DNA of 20,730 nt from Acetobacteraceae bacterium (GTDB lineage: Bacteria; Pseudomonadota; Alphaproteobacteria; Acetobacterales; Acetobacteraceae), in contig JANXRT010000374.1 of assembly GCA_025356735.1 (NCBI GenBank), positions 1 to 20,730 on the forward strand, given 5' to 3'. Below are positions 15,169 through 20,730 of the stretch, piece after piece (within the stretch, counting starts at the first letter, position 1; each line of letters starts with the position of its first letter). The notes under the pieces are model-generated. The model was not told where the DNA came from and made no database searches. It saw nothing but the letters and a program-made list of their open reading frames with translations. The translations under genes were made by a program, and so were the position numbers.

Positions 15169-15450
15169 ATGAGCCAGAGCCAACCCGCCGGCAACACCCT
15201 GAACCTGCTCTACTTCGCCTGGCTGCGTGAGCGCATCGGTACCGGCGAGGAAAGCCTGTCGCCACCCTCCGAGGTCACGACGGTGGCCGCGCTGATCGAT
15301 TGGTTGGTCGCCCGCGGCCCCGGCTACCAGGCGGCCTTCGCCAACCGCCGCACCGTGCGGTGCGCCGTCAACCAGGATTTCGCCGCGCCCGAAACGGCGA
15401 TCGCGCCCGGCGACGAAATCGCCTTTTTCCCGCCGGTCACCGGCGGCTAG
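15169..15450 (+). CDS. moaD: Molybdopterin synthase sulfur carrier subunit
   Basis: Small subunit of molybdopterin synthase, a ubiquitin-like protein whose C-terminal glycine is made into a thiocarboxylate that donates sulfur to precursor Z. The 93-residue protein has LNLLYFAWLRERIG at the start, CAVNQDFAAPETAIAPGDEIAFFPPVTGG at the end (in the last 30 residues), and the essential terminal Gly-Gly. Length is normal with a short N-terminal addition. moaE begins 8 bases downstream. Confidence 0.95.
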   Translation: MSQSQPAGNTLNLLYFAWLRERIGTGEESLSPPSEVTTVAALIDWLVARGPGYQAAFANRRTVRCAVNQDFAAPETAIAPGDEIAFFPPVTGG

Positions 15451-15458
15451 GCCAACCG

Positions 15459-15917
15459 GTGGCCACCATCCGTATCCAGTCCGAGGATTTCGACGTCGCC
15501 GCCGAATGCGCGGTGTTGACGCGAAACCAGGCCGCGATCGGCGGCATCGGCTGCTTCATAGGCACGGTGCGCGGTTTTTCGAAAAGCCGCGAAATCCGCT
15601 CGATGACGCTCGAGCACTATCCCACCATGACCGAACGCGCCATGGCCGCGATCGCCGCGACCGCCGAGGCGCGCTGGCAACTGCTCGGCTGCACGCTGAT
15701 CCACCGGATCGGCACACTGCTGCCCGGCGACAACATCGTGCTGGTGCTGGCCGCTTCCGCCCACCGCCAGGCAGCCCTCGACGCCACCGGCTTCCTGATC
15801 GACTGGTTGAAGACCCGGGCGCCATTCTGGAAGAAGGAGCTGTTTTCTGACGGCGCCGAAGCCTGGATCGAAGCCAACACCGAGGACGACAACGCTGCGG
15901 CGCGGTGGAGCCAGTAG
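15459..15917 (+). CDS. moaE: Molybdopterin synthase catalytic subunit
   Basis: Large subunit of molybdopterin synthase, which converts precursor Z to molybdopterin using sulfur from MoaD. The 152-residue protein shows the family motifs IGCFIGTVRGFS, MTLEHYPTMTERAM, HRIGTLLPGDNIVLV and, near the end, TRAPFWKKELF with the catalytic lysine region. The start is taken as the GTG at 15459, 8 bases after the moaD stop, because the MoaE fold begins there; no in-frame ATG is available before conserved sequence. A hairpin-rich region follows the stop and separates it from the convergent peptidase gene. Confidence 0.94.
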   Translation: MATIRIQSEDFDVAAECAVLTRNQAAIGGIGCFIGTVRGFSKSREIRSMTLEHYPTMTERAMAAIAATAEARWQLLGCTLIHRIGTLLPGDNIVLVLAASAHRQAALDATGFLIDWLKTRAPFWKKELFSDGAEAWIEANTEDDNAAARWSQ

Positions 15918-15929
15918 GAAGCGTCGCAG

Positions 15930-16055
15930 GCAAAAAAGCTATGGGGCTCTGCCCCGAACCCCGCCGGGGTAGCGCCCCGGGGCGCCTAACTTAGTAGAGG
16001 GGTTTAAAGGGGCGACGGCCCCTTTGCGGGTTTGGGCGGAGCCCAAGCTTTCTAC
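15930..16055. repeat. Imperfect inverted-repeat intergenic element
   Basis: The gap between moaE and the convergent peptidase gene is a long imperfect palindrome. The left end AAAGCTATGGGGCTCTGCCCC mirrors the right end, which on the minus strand reads AAAGCTTGGGCTCCGCCC. Inside are further GC-rich hairpins (GGGGTAGCGCCCC and the 16006-16025 stem). I recognise this style of block from intergenic regions of Acetobacteraceae, where it recurs many times per genome; that is recollection, not a search result. Confidence 0.7.
16006..16025. terminator. Bidirectional terminator-like hairpin between moaE and the peptidase gene
   Basis: AAAGGGGC-GACG-GCCCCTTT is a perfect 8-bp stem with A residues on one side and T on the other. 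It could therefore act on both converging transcripts. Confidence 0.6.
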
Positions 16056-16058
16056 TGC

Positions 16059-17579
16059 CTACGGCGTCGATCCCGTAACCAACGCCCGCGCCTCGTCGTG
16101 CAGTGCCGCGCGCTGGTCGTCGCGCGTGTAGAACATATGGCCGCCGGGGTGCAGCGCCAGACGCAGCCGGTCAGGCGGGCCAAGGTCGGGGATTTGCGCC
16201 AGCATCAGCTTGCTCGCGAAATAGGGCGTAACAAGGTCGAAGATGCCGTGGCCGACCAGCACGCGGAATTGCGGATCGATGGCCAGCGCGGTGATCGCCT
16301 CCGGCCGGGCGGTGCCGCCGCCCCAATCCCACTGACGCAATATTCGGTTGTTGGTCAATTCATACAACCCGTCCGGATGCCAGTTCAGGCGATGCTGGAT
16401 CAGATCGATTATCGCCGAGGTCACCGGCGCGGTGAACAGCGCGAATGTCGGATCGGGGATGATGGGGAAGGGAAATTCCGGAAACGGGTCCTGCTCGGTC
16501 AGGGTCGCGTCGTAGAAGCTGCCTATCCGTTCGCCGGCCACGTTGTTCTCGCGCAGAAAAAGGTTGCTGAAGATGCGGCCATGGCGCCGGCGGACCAGCG
16601 CCGGATCGAGCCTCGTCAGCTCGGCGACGCGCGCACTGACCCGGTCCAGCACTTTGGGATCGTGCTGGCCCTGAAGCAGGTCGTGCAGGTACTCGCCGGT
16701 CGCGTACTCCTCGACCGGCGCCAGCTGTGCGACGCCCAGGCCCTGGGCGGCGGCGGCCATGCTGGGCAGGTGGATGACAAAGCCGAAGGGATCGAAGTTG
16801 TTGGAGGAGAACAGGCCGTAATCCAGCACCGGGGAGATCAGCACAAGGCCGGACAGCCCGACGCCCTGATCGCCCGCCAGGACACGCGCCAGCCGCGGGC
16901 CGCGGAACCCGGCATAGCTTTCGCCAGCGAAGAATTTCGGCGATTGCAGCCGGTCGTTCGCCTGCAGCCAGCGCCTTATCGCCTCGGCCAACGTCGAAAC
17001 ATCGCCGTCCATCGACCAGAACCGCTTGCGCAACGGCTCGCCGTCGTCAGCCAGCCGGCTGTAGCCGGTGCCCGCCGGGTCGATGAACACGAGGTCGGAA
17101 AAATCCAGCCAGGTGTCGGCGTTGTCGACCAGCACCGGCGGCGCCGATGGCCGCGCCGCGTCGCCCGACATCGGCAGGCGCCACGGACCCATGGCGCCCA
17201 GATGCAGCCAGGCGGAGGCCGAGCCCGGTCCGCCGTTCATCGCGATCGTCACCGGGCGGGTGCGATGGTCGGCGTTGTCCAGCTGGTAGGCGACGAAGGC
17301 CAGATCGGCCTCCGGCTTACCCTCGGCTTCGGTCAGCCGGATGGCGCCGGCGGTCGCGGTGAATTGCAGCGTCCGCCCACCCGGCAGCTCCAGCGTATGA
17401 TGGGTGGTGGAGTCGGCCGGTAGATGGCGCTCGGCCGGGCGTGCCTCGGCGGTCCGAGCCGCCGGCCGCGCCTCGCCCCCGGGCGACGCCGCTGGTGGCA
17501 CCGGCTGGGCGCAAGCTGTCGAAACCCACATAGCCACCGCCATCGCGAGGCCCAGCGCCGATCGAGGCACGGCGAACAT
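16059..17579 (-). CDS. Secreted serine carboxypeptidase, peptidase family S10
   Basis: A 506-residue S10-family serine carboxypeptidase, expected to remove C-terminal residues from peptides outside the cytoplasm. The N-terminus is a signal peptide (LGLAMAVAMWVSTACA, probable cleavage after ACA), followed by a proline/alanine-rich linker. Landmarks: oxyanion-hole motif NGGPGSAS, IDPAGTGYSRL, the nucleophile motif GESYAG, GIFDLVTPY near the C-terminus with the catalytic aspartate, and HPGGHMFYTRD with the catalytic histidine. The complete Ser-Asp-His set suggests an active enzyme. It starts 10 bases after the ilvE stop on the same strand, so it may be transcribed with ilvE, an unusual pairing of amino-acid metabolism with a secreted peptidase. 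The TACAQ segment resembles a weak lipobox, but signal peptidase I cleavage seems likelier. Confidence 0.93.
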   Translation of the reverse strand: MFAVPRSALGLAMAVAMWVSTACAQPVPPAASPGGEARPAARTAEARPAERHLPADSTTHHTLELPGGRTLQFTATAGAIRLTEAEGKPEADLAFVAYQLDNADHRTRPVTIAMNGGPGSASAWLHLGAMGPWRLPMSGDAARPSAPPVLVDNADTWLDFSDLVFIDPAGTGYSRLADDGEPLRKRFWSMDGDVSTLAEAIRRWLQANDRLQSPKFFAGESYAGFRGPRLARVLAGDQGVGLSGLVLISPVLDYGLFSSNNFDPFGFVIHLPSMAAAAQGLGVAQLAPVEEYATGEYLHDLLQGQHDPKVLDRVSARVAELTRLDPALVRRRHGRIFSNLFLRENNVAGERIGSFYDATLTEQDPFPEFPFPIIPDPTFALFTAPVTSAIIDLIQHRLNWHPDGLYELTNNRILRQWDWGGGTARPEAITALAIDPQFRVLVGHGIFDLVTPYFASKLMLAQIPDLGPPDRLRLALHPGGHMFYTRDDQRAALHDEARALVTGSTP

Positions 17580-17589
17580 CCCGCGTAGC

Positions 17590-18489
17590 TCAGGCCGCCA
17601 GCCTGGCGACCTCGGCCGGGGACTGGCGAACCAGCAGCTCGTACTCCCGCATCAGCGTGGCGCTGATGTCCGACGGGGTGAAGTGCATGCCCTGGATCTC
17701 GCGCACCGGCGTGACCTCGGCCGCGGTGCCGGTCACGAACACCTCGGAAAACCCAGGCAGCTCCTCGGGCATTATGGTGCGCGTCACCACCGTCATCTGG
17801 TGGCGCTTGGCCAGGCTGATGACCGATCGACGGGTGATCCCGTCAAGGAAGCAATCGGGGGTGGGGGTATGGATGACGCCGTCCTTGACGAAGAAGATGT
17901 TGGCGCCGGTGGCCTCGGAAACATGGCCGCGCCAGTCCAGCATCAGCGCGTCGGCGAAGCCCTCGGCCTCCGCCTTGTGCTTGGACATCGTGCCGATCAT
18001 GTAAAGGCCCGCCGCCTTGGCAAGGACCGGCGCGGTCTTCGGGCTCGGGCGCTGCCATTCCGCCATGCCGAGCCGGATGCCGCCCATCCGGTCGGCGCCG
18101 AAATAGCTCGGCCACGACCACACCGCGATCGCCATGTGGATGGTGGTGAGCTGGGCGGAGACCGCCAGCTGCTCGGTGCCGCGCCAGGCGATCGGGCGGA
18201 CATAGGCATCGGTCAGGTTGTTCGCGGCCAGCGTCTCGATGCAGGCGGCATCGATCTCGTCGGCGGTGTAGGGCAGCTCGAAGCCGAGGATGTGGGCCGA
18301 GTTGATCAGCCGGTCGGTATGGTCGCGCAGGCGGAAGATATTTCCCTCATAGGCCCGTTCACCTTCGAACACGGCGCTGGCATAGTGCAATCCATGCGAG
18401 AGGACATGCAGCTTCGCATCGCGCCAGGGCACCAGCGCGCCATCCCACCAGATGAAGCCGTCGCGATCGTCGAAAGGAACCAACGTCAT
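17590..18489 (-). CDS. ilvE: Branched-chain amino acid aminotransferase
   Basis: PLP-dependent fold-type IV aminotransferase that interconverts leucine, isoleucine and valine with their 2-oxo acids. The 299-residue protein has the expected features: HGLHYASAVFEGERAY near residue 32, the PLP lysine Lys158 in VLAKAAGLYM, the signature HVSEATGANIFFVKDG (189-204), and FVTGTAAEVTPV near the C-terminus. A GAGGA ribosome-binding site lies 8 bases before the ATG. D-amino-acid aminotransferases share the fold, but the length and SEATGAN context favour IlvE. It is divergent from the MarR-type gene, with a palindrome in the shared 91-base gap that may mediate its control. Confidence 0.94.
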   Translation of the reverse strand: MTLVPFDDRDGFIWWDGALVPWRDAKLHVLSHGLHYASAVFEGERAYEGNIFRLRDHTDRLINSAHILGFELPYTADEIDAACIETLAANNLTDAYVRPIAWRGTEQLAVSAQLTTIHMAIAVWSWPSYFGADRMGGIRLGMAEWQRPSPKTAPVLAKAAGLYMIGTMSKHKAEAEGFADALMLDWRGHVSEATGANIFFVKDGVIHTPTPDCFLDGITRRSVISLAKRHQMTVVTRTIMPEELPGFSEVFVTGTAAEVTPVREIQGMHFTPSDISATLMREYELLVRQSPAEVARLAA

Positions 18490-18508
18490 CGGGGTGATCC
18501 TCGCAAGA

Positions 18509-18538
18509 TTGTTGCTCTACAGGGGCAAACGCTATAAT
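18509..18538 (+). promoter_or_regulatory. Candidate promoter of the MarR-RR-kinase operon
   Basis: TTGTTG (18509-18514), an 18-base spacer and a perfect TATAAT (18533-18538). It reads toward the MarR-type gene, whose start is about 36 bases past the expected transcription start. The opposite strand carries TTGACT (18557-18552) and TATAGC (18536-18531) with a short 15-base spacer, a weaker candidate for ilvE. Confidence 0.5.
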
Positions 18539-18542
18539 TCTG

Positions 18543-18559
18543 CATTGTATAAGTCAATG
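18543..18559. promoter_or_regulatory. Candidate MarR operator palindrome
   Basis: CATTGTATAAGTCAATG has 5-bp inverted arms, CATTG and CAATG, in an AT-rich centre, of the size MarR dimers bind. It lies just after the TATAAT of the rightward promoter and contains the TTGACT of the leftward ilvE promoter. Binding could affect both genes. Inference from position and symmetry only. Confidence 0.4.
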
Positions 18560-18580
18560 AAGCTGTCGTAACCGGAGTGA

Positions 18581-19192
18581 ATGCCAGCCATGCCCGATCC
18601 AGAGGGCGAAACCATCTTGAAGCACCAGAGCGGTGCCGGGTCCAGGCTGCTCGACCTCAAGCTGGCGCCGGCGGCCGGCGGCAACCTGCTGTTCCTGCGC
18701 GAGGAGGAGATCCGCCTGGCTCAGGACATGCTGTTCTTCGCCTACCGCGACTTCACCCACGCCGCCGACGAGGTGCTCGGCGGGCTGGAACTGGGCCGCG
18801 CCCACCACCGCGCGCTGCATTTCATCGGCCGCAACCCCGGCGTCACGGTCAGCGACCTGCTCGCCATCCTGCAGATCACCAAGCAGAGCCTGGCCCGCGT
18901 GCTCGGCGTGCTGATCGAGCAGGCGTTCGTCGCGCAGGCGCCGGGCGTGATCGATCGCCGGCAGCGCCTTCTGACGCTGACCGAAAAGGGCATCGCGCTG
19001 GAGCGCCAGGTGTTCGAGCGCCAGCGCCAGCGGCTGGTGGTAGCCTACCGCGAGGCCGGCGGCGCCGCGGTCGAGGGCTTCCGAAGGGTCATGCACGGCA
19101 TCATGAACGAGGCGGCGCGCGACTATATCGAGGCTGCGGAGAAATCCGGCCGCGCGGCGCCCACAGCCCGGACACGGCCGGCGGGCCGATGA
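18581..19192 (+). CDS. MarR-family transcriptional regulator (PetP-like)
   Basis: A 203-residue MarR-family winged helix-turn-helix protein. Residues 75-105 form the DNA-binding helices (RNPGVTVSDLLAILQITKQSLARVL), followed by the wing, DRRQRLLTLTEKG (about 125-137). Long helices at both ends provide the dimer interface. The protein is some 40 residues longer than a typical MarR, through an N-terminal extension and an arginine/proline tail. Placement directly before an OmpR-type regulator, and divergent from ilvE, resembles petP-petR of Rhodobacter capsulatus, where these genes affect cytochrome bc1 production. I infer homology from layout and family only. The start is uncertain between the ATG at 18581 (GGAG only 3 bases away) and the ATG at 18590. 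Confidence 0.88.
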   Translation: MPAMPDPEGETILKHQSGAGSRLLDLKLAPAAGGNLLFLREEEIRLAQDMLFFAYRDFTHAADEVLGGLELGRAHHRALHFIGRNPGVTVSDLLAILQITKQSLARVLGVLIEQAFVAQAPGVIDRRQRLLTLTEKGIALERQVFERQRQRLVVAYREAGGAAVEGFRRVMHGIMNEAARDYIEAAEKSGRAAPTARTRPAGR

Positions 19193-19205
19193 GGCCCCGC
19201 CGGCC

Positions 19206-19919
19206 ATGAGCGACGCCGCCGCCAGCATGCCCCACGTGCTGATCGTGGATGACGACCAGCGGCTGCGCGACCTGCTGCGGCGCTATCTCAGCGAGCATGG
19301 ATTCCGCGTCACCACCGCCGAGAACGCCGCCGACGCGCGCGCGAAGCTGTCCATCATCAGCCCGGACCTGATGGTGCTCGACGTGATGATGCCGGGGGAA
19401 ACCGGGCTCGAGCTGGTTCAGGCGCTGCGTGCCGGGGGAGCCGAGGATCTGCCCGTGCTGCTGCTCACCGCCCGCTTCTCGCCCGAGGACCGCATCGCCG
19501 GGTTCGAGGCCGGCGCCGACGACTATCTCGGCAAGCCGTTCGAGCCGATGGAGCTGGTGCTGCGCATCCGTGCCAAGCTGCGCCGGTCGGTCCCGCCGCC
19601 GCTGCCGGCGACAGCACCGGGGCCGATCAGGCTTGGGCCATCCGAGTTCGACGCGGATCGCGGCGAGCTCGTGCGCGGTGGCGAGGTCGTCTATCTCACC
19701 GGCGGCGAGGCGGCGTTGCTGACCCTGCTGGCGCGCCAGCCGAACGAGGTGCTGTCGCGCGAGGCGATCGTCGCCGCGCTCGGCATGGACGAGGCCGGCG
19801 AGCGCGCCATCGACGTGCAGGTGACGCGGCTGCGGCGCAAGATCGAGGCCGACCCGCGCGAGCCGCGCTTCCTGCACACCGTCCGCGGCCGCGGCTACGT
19901 GCTCAAGCCGGGCGGGTGA
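19206..19919 (+). CDS. OmpR-family response regulator (PetR-like)
   Basis: A 237-residue two-component response regulator. The receiver domain (10-125) has the acidic cluster VDDD (14-17), the phospho-acceptor Asp59 in VLDVMMPG, Thr88 in LLLTAR and Lys110 in YLGKPFEP. A proline-rich linker leads to an OmpR-type winged helix (about 140-235) with EAALLTLLARQPNEVLSR, IDVQVTRLRRKIE and the terminal TVRGRGYVL. All residues for phosphorylation are present. The gene begins 13 bases after the MarR-type gene, and its stop overlaps the kinase start as TGATG. Partner genes suggest control by the adjacent kinase. PetR similarity is by gene order. Confidence 0.95.
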   Translation: MSDAAASMPHVLIVDDDQRLRDLLRRYLSEHGFRVTTAENAADARAKLSIISPDLMVLDVMMPGETGLELVQALRAGGAEDLPVLLLTARFSPEDRIAGFEAGADDYLGKPFEPMELVLRIRAKLRRSVPPPLPATAPGPIRLGPSEFDADRGELVRGGEVVYLTGGEAALLTLLARQPNEVLSREAIVAALGMDEAGERAIDVQVTRLRRKIEADPREPRFLHTVRGRGYVLKPGG

Positions 19920-20730
19920 TGCCAGCCATGCGCGCCGCCTGGGGTGGGCTCGCCAGGCTGGCCGGAAAGCCGGGGCGCGCGCTTGAGGCCTGGCTTCGGA
20001 AACTGCTGCCGCGCTCACTGCTCGGCCGCAGCCTGATGATCCTGCTGGTGCCGCTGGTGCTGCTGGAGATCGTCGCCCTGCAGATCTTCTACGGCAGCCA
20101 CCTCAGTATCGTGTCGCGGCGGATGTCGGGCTCCGTCGCCAGCGAGATCGCCACCACGATCGAGCTGCTGCGCCGGTTCCCGGAACCCAACGACCGCGCC
20201 TGGATACTGCGCACCGCGCGCCAGCAATACGAATTCGACATAAGGCTGATTCCCGATGCGGTGCTGCCGAACGTCCCGCGCGAGAACGTGCTGGGGCCGA
20301 TGGACGACGACCTTGACGCGGCGCTGCGCGACAAGCTGCAACTGCCGCTGTCGGCCGACTGGACCTCGGATCGGCAATCCGTGGTGATCGAGGTCCAGCT
20401 GCGCGAGGGCGTGCTGCACATCGAGGCGCCGCGCAAGCGCCTCTATACCGCGACCATCTACATCTTCGTGCTGTGGCTGGTCGGCACGGCGATCGTCGTG
20501 TTCACCATCGCCGCCCTGTTCATGCGCAACCAGGTGCGCGCCATCCGCCGGCTGGCCATTGCCGCCGAGGCGTTCGGCCTGGGACGCGACCTCGGCACCA
20601 TCCGCCCCGAGGGCGCCACCGAGGTGCGCCAGGCAGCCACCGCCTTCAACCGCATGCAGGAGCGCATCCGCCGGTTCCTGACCCAGCGCACCGAGATGCT
20701 GGCCGGCGTTTCGCACGACCTGCGCACGCC
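19919..20730 (+). CDS. EnvZ-like sensor histidine kinase, N-terminal part (3' end beyond window)
   Basis: Membrane sensor kinase cut by the window edge after 270 residues. Order seen: a basic cytoplasmic start, first membrane segment (about 37-58, LMILLVPLVLLEIVALQIF), a periplasmic region of some 115 residues, second membrane segment (about 178-200), a HAMP domain (about 201-250) and the start of the dimerisation domain with the phospho-acceptor motif AGVSHDLRT, His266. The periplasmic part contains LSIVSRRMSGSVASEIATTIELL, common in EnvZ-like kinases of Alphaproteobacteria. The start is the ATG overlapping the regulator's TGA (TGATG); a second ATG lies three codons on. The ATP-binding domain is outside the window. 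It almost certainly pairs with the upstream OmpR-type regulator. Confidence 0.93.
   Translation, partial: MPAMRAAWGGLARLAGKPGRALEAWLRKLLPRSLLGRSLMILLVPLVLLEIVALQIFYGSHLSIVSRRMSGSVASEIATTIELLRRFPEPNDRAWILRTARQQYEFDIRLIPDAVLPNVPRENVLGPMDDDLDAALRDKLQLPLSADWTSDRQSVVIEVQLREGVLHIEAPRKRLYTATIYIFVLWLVGTAIVVFTIAALFMRNQVRAIRRLAIAAEAFGLGRDLGTIRPEGATEVRQAATAFNRMQERIRRFLTQRTEMLAGVSHDLRT

Noticed and set aside
16032..17423. A 463-residue plus-strand open frame opposite the S10 peptidase
   Set aside because: Arginine/glutamine-rich shadow frame with no recognisable domain. The minus-strand peptidase in the same place has all its motifs.

Overview
The window is GC-rich bacterial chromosome, almost entirely coding, with housekeeping genes typical of Alphaproteobacteria. 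Several details fit the Acetobacteraceae/Rhodospirillales best: the short N-terminus of the MidA-type methyltransferase, the gene order UbiK-YbjN-proC-TetR-phasin, and an inverted-repeat terminator built of GGGGCTCTGCCCC-like blocks. The family assignment is an inference from protein appearance and gene order, not a database result. I found no tRNA, rRNA, CRISPR array, insertion sequence or prophage gene.

Left part (1-7551, all minus strand). A tightly packed gene string is read right to left: hldD (rfaD), lgt, a MidA/NDUFAF7-type methyltransferase, pgeF and a conserved lipoprotein, joined by 1- or 4-base overlaps. It deals with envelope precursors (LPS heptose, lipoprotein acylation) and peptidoglycan-linked quality control. 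Then comes prs, which seems to have its own promoter overlapping the end of the lipoprotein gene, followed by a glutathione S-transferase, a histidine phosphatase and an acyl-CoA dehydrogenase cut by the window edge.

Middle part (7640-15917, all plus strand). UbiK, a YbjN-family gene with a one-base frameshift near its 3' end, proC, a TetR/COQ9-like protein with a repetitive tail, and a phasin. A 520-base AT-richer gap follows, holding two stem-loops, candidate promoters and an inverted pair of DnaA-box-like 9-mers. Next come uvrC, pgsA and a molybdenum-cofactor group (mobB, small lipoprotein, moaD, moaE). A 17-bp tandem repeat sits directly in front of mobB.

Right part. A hairpin-rich inverted repeat separates moaE from the convergent pair ilvE plus a secreted S10 serine carboxypeptidase (minus strand). 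Divergent from ilvE runs a MarR regulator, an OmpR-type response regulator and an EnvZ-like sensor kinase (truncated by the edge), resembling the PetP-PetR arrangement. A palindrome between ilvE and the MarR gene covers parts of both promoters.

No exotic defence or mobile system is visible. The observations most worth a second look are the YbjN frameshift, the 17-bp repeat before mobB, the DnaA-box pair upstream of uvrC, and the two uncharacterised lipoproteins embedded in conserved operons.
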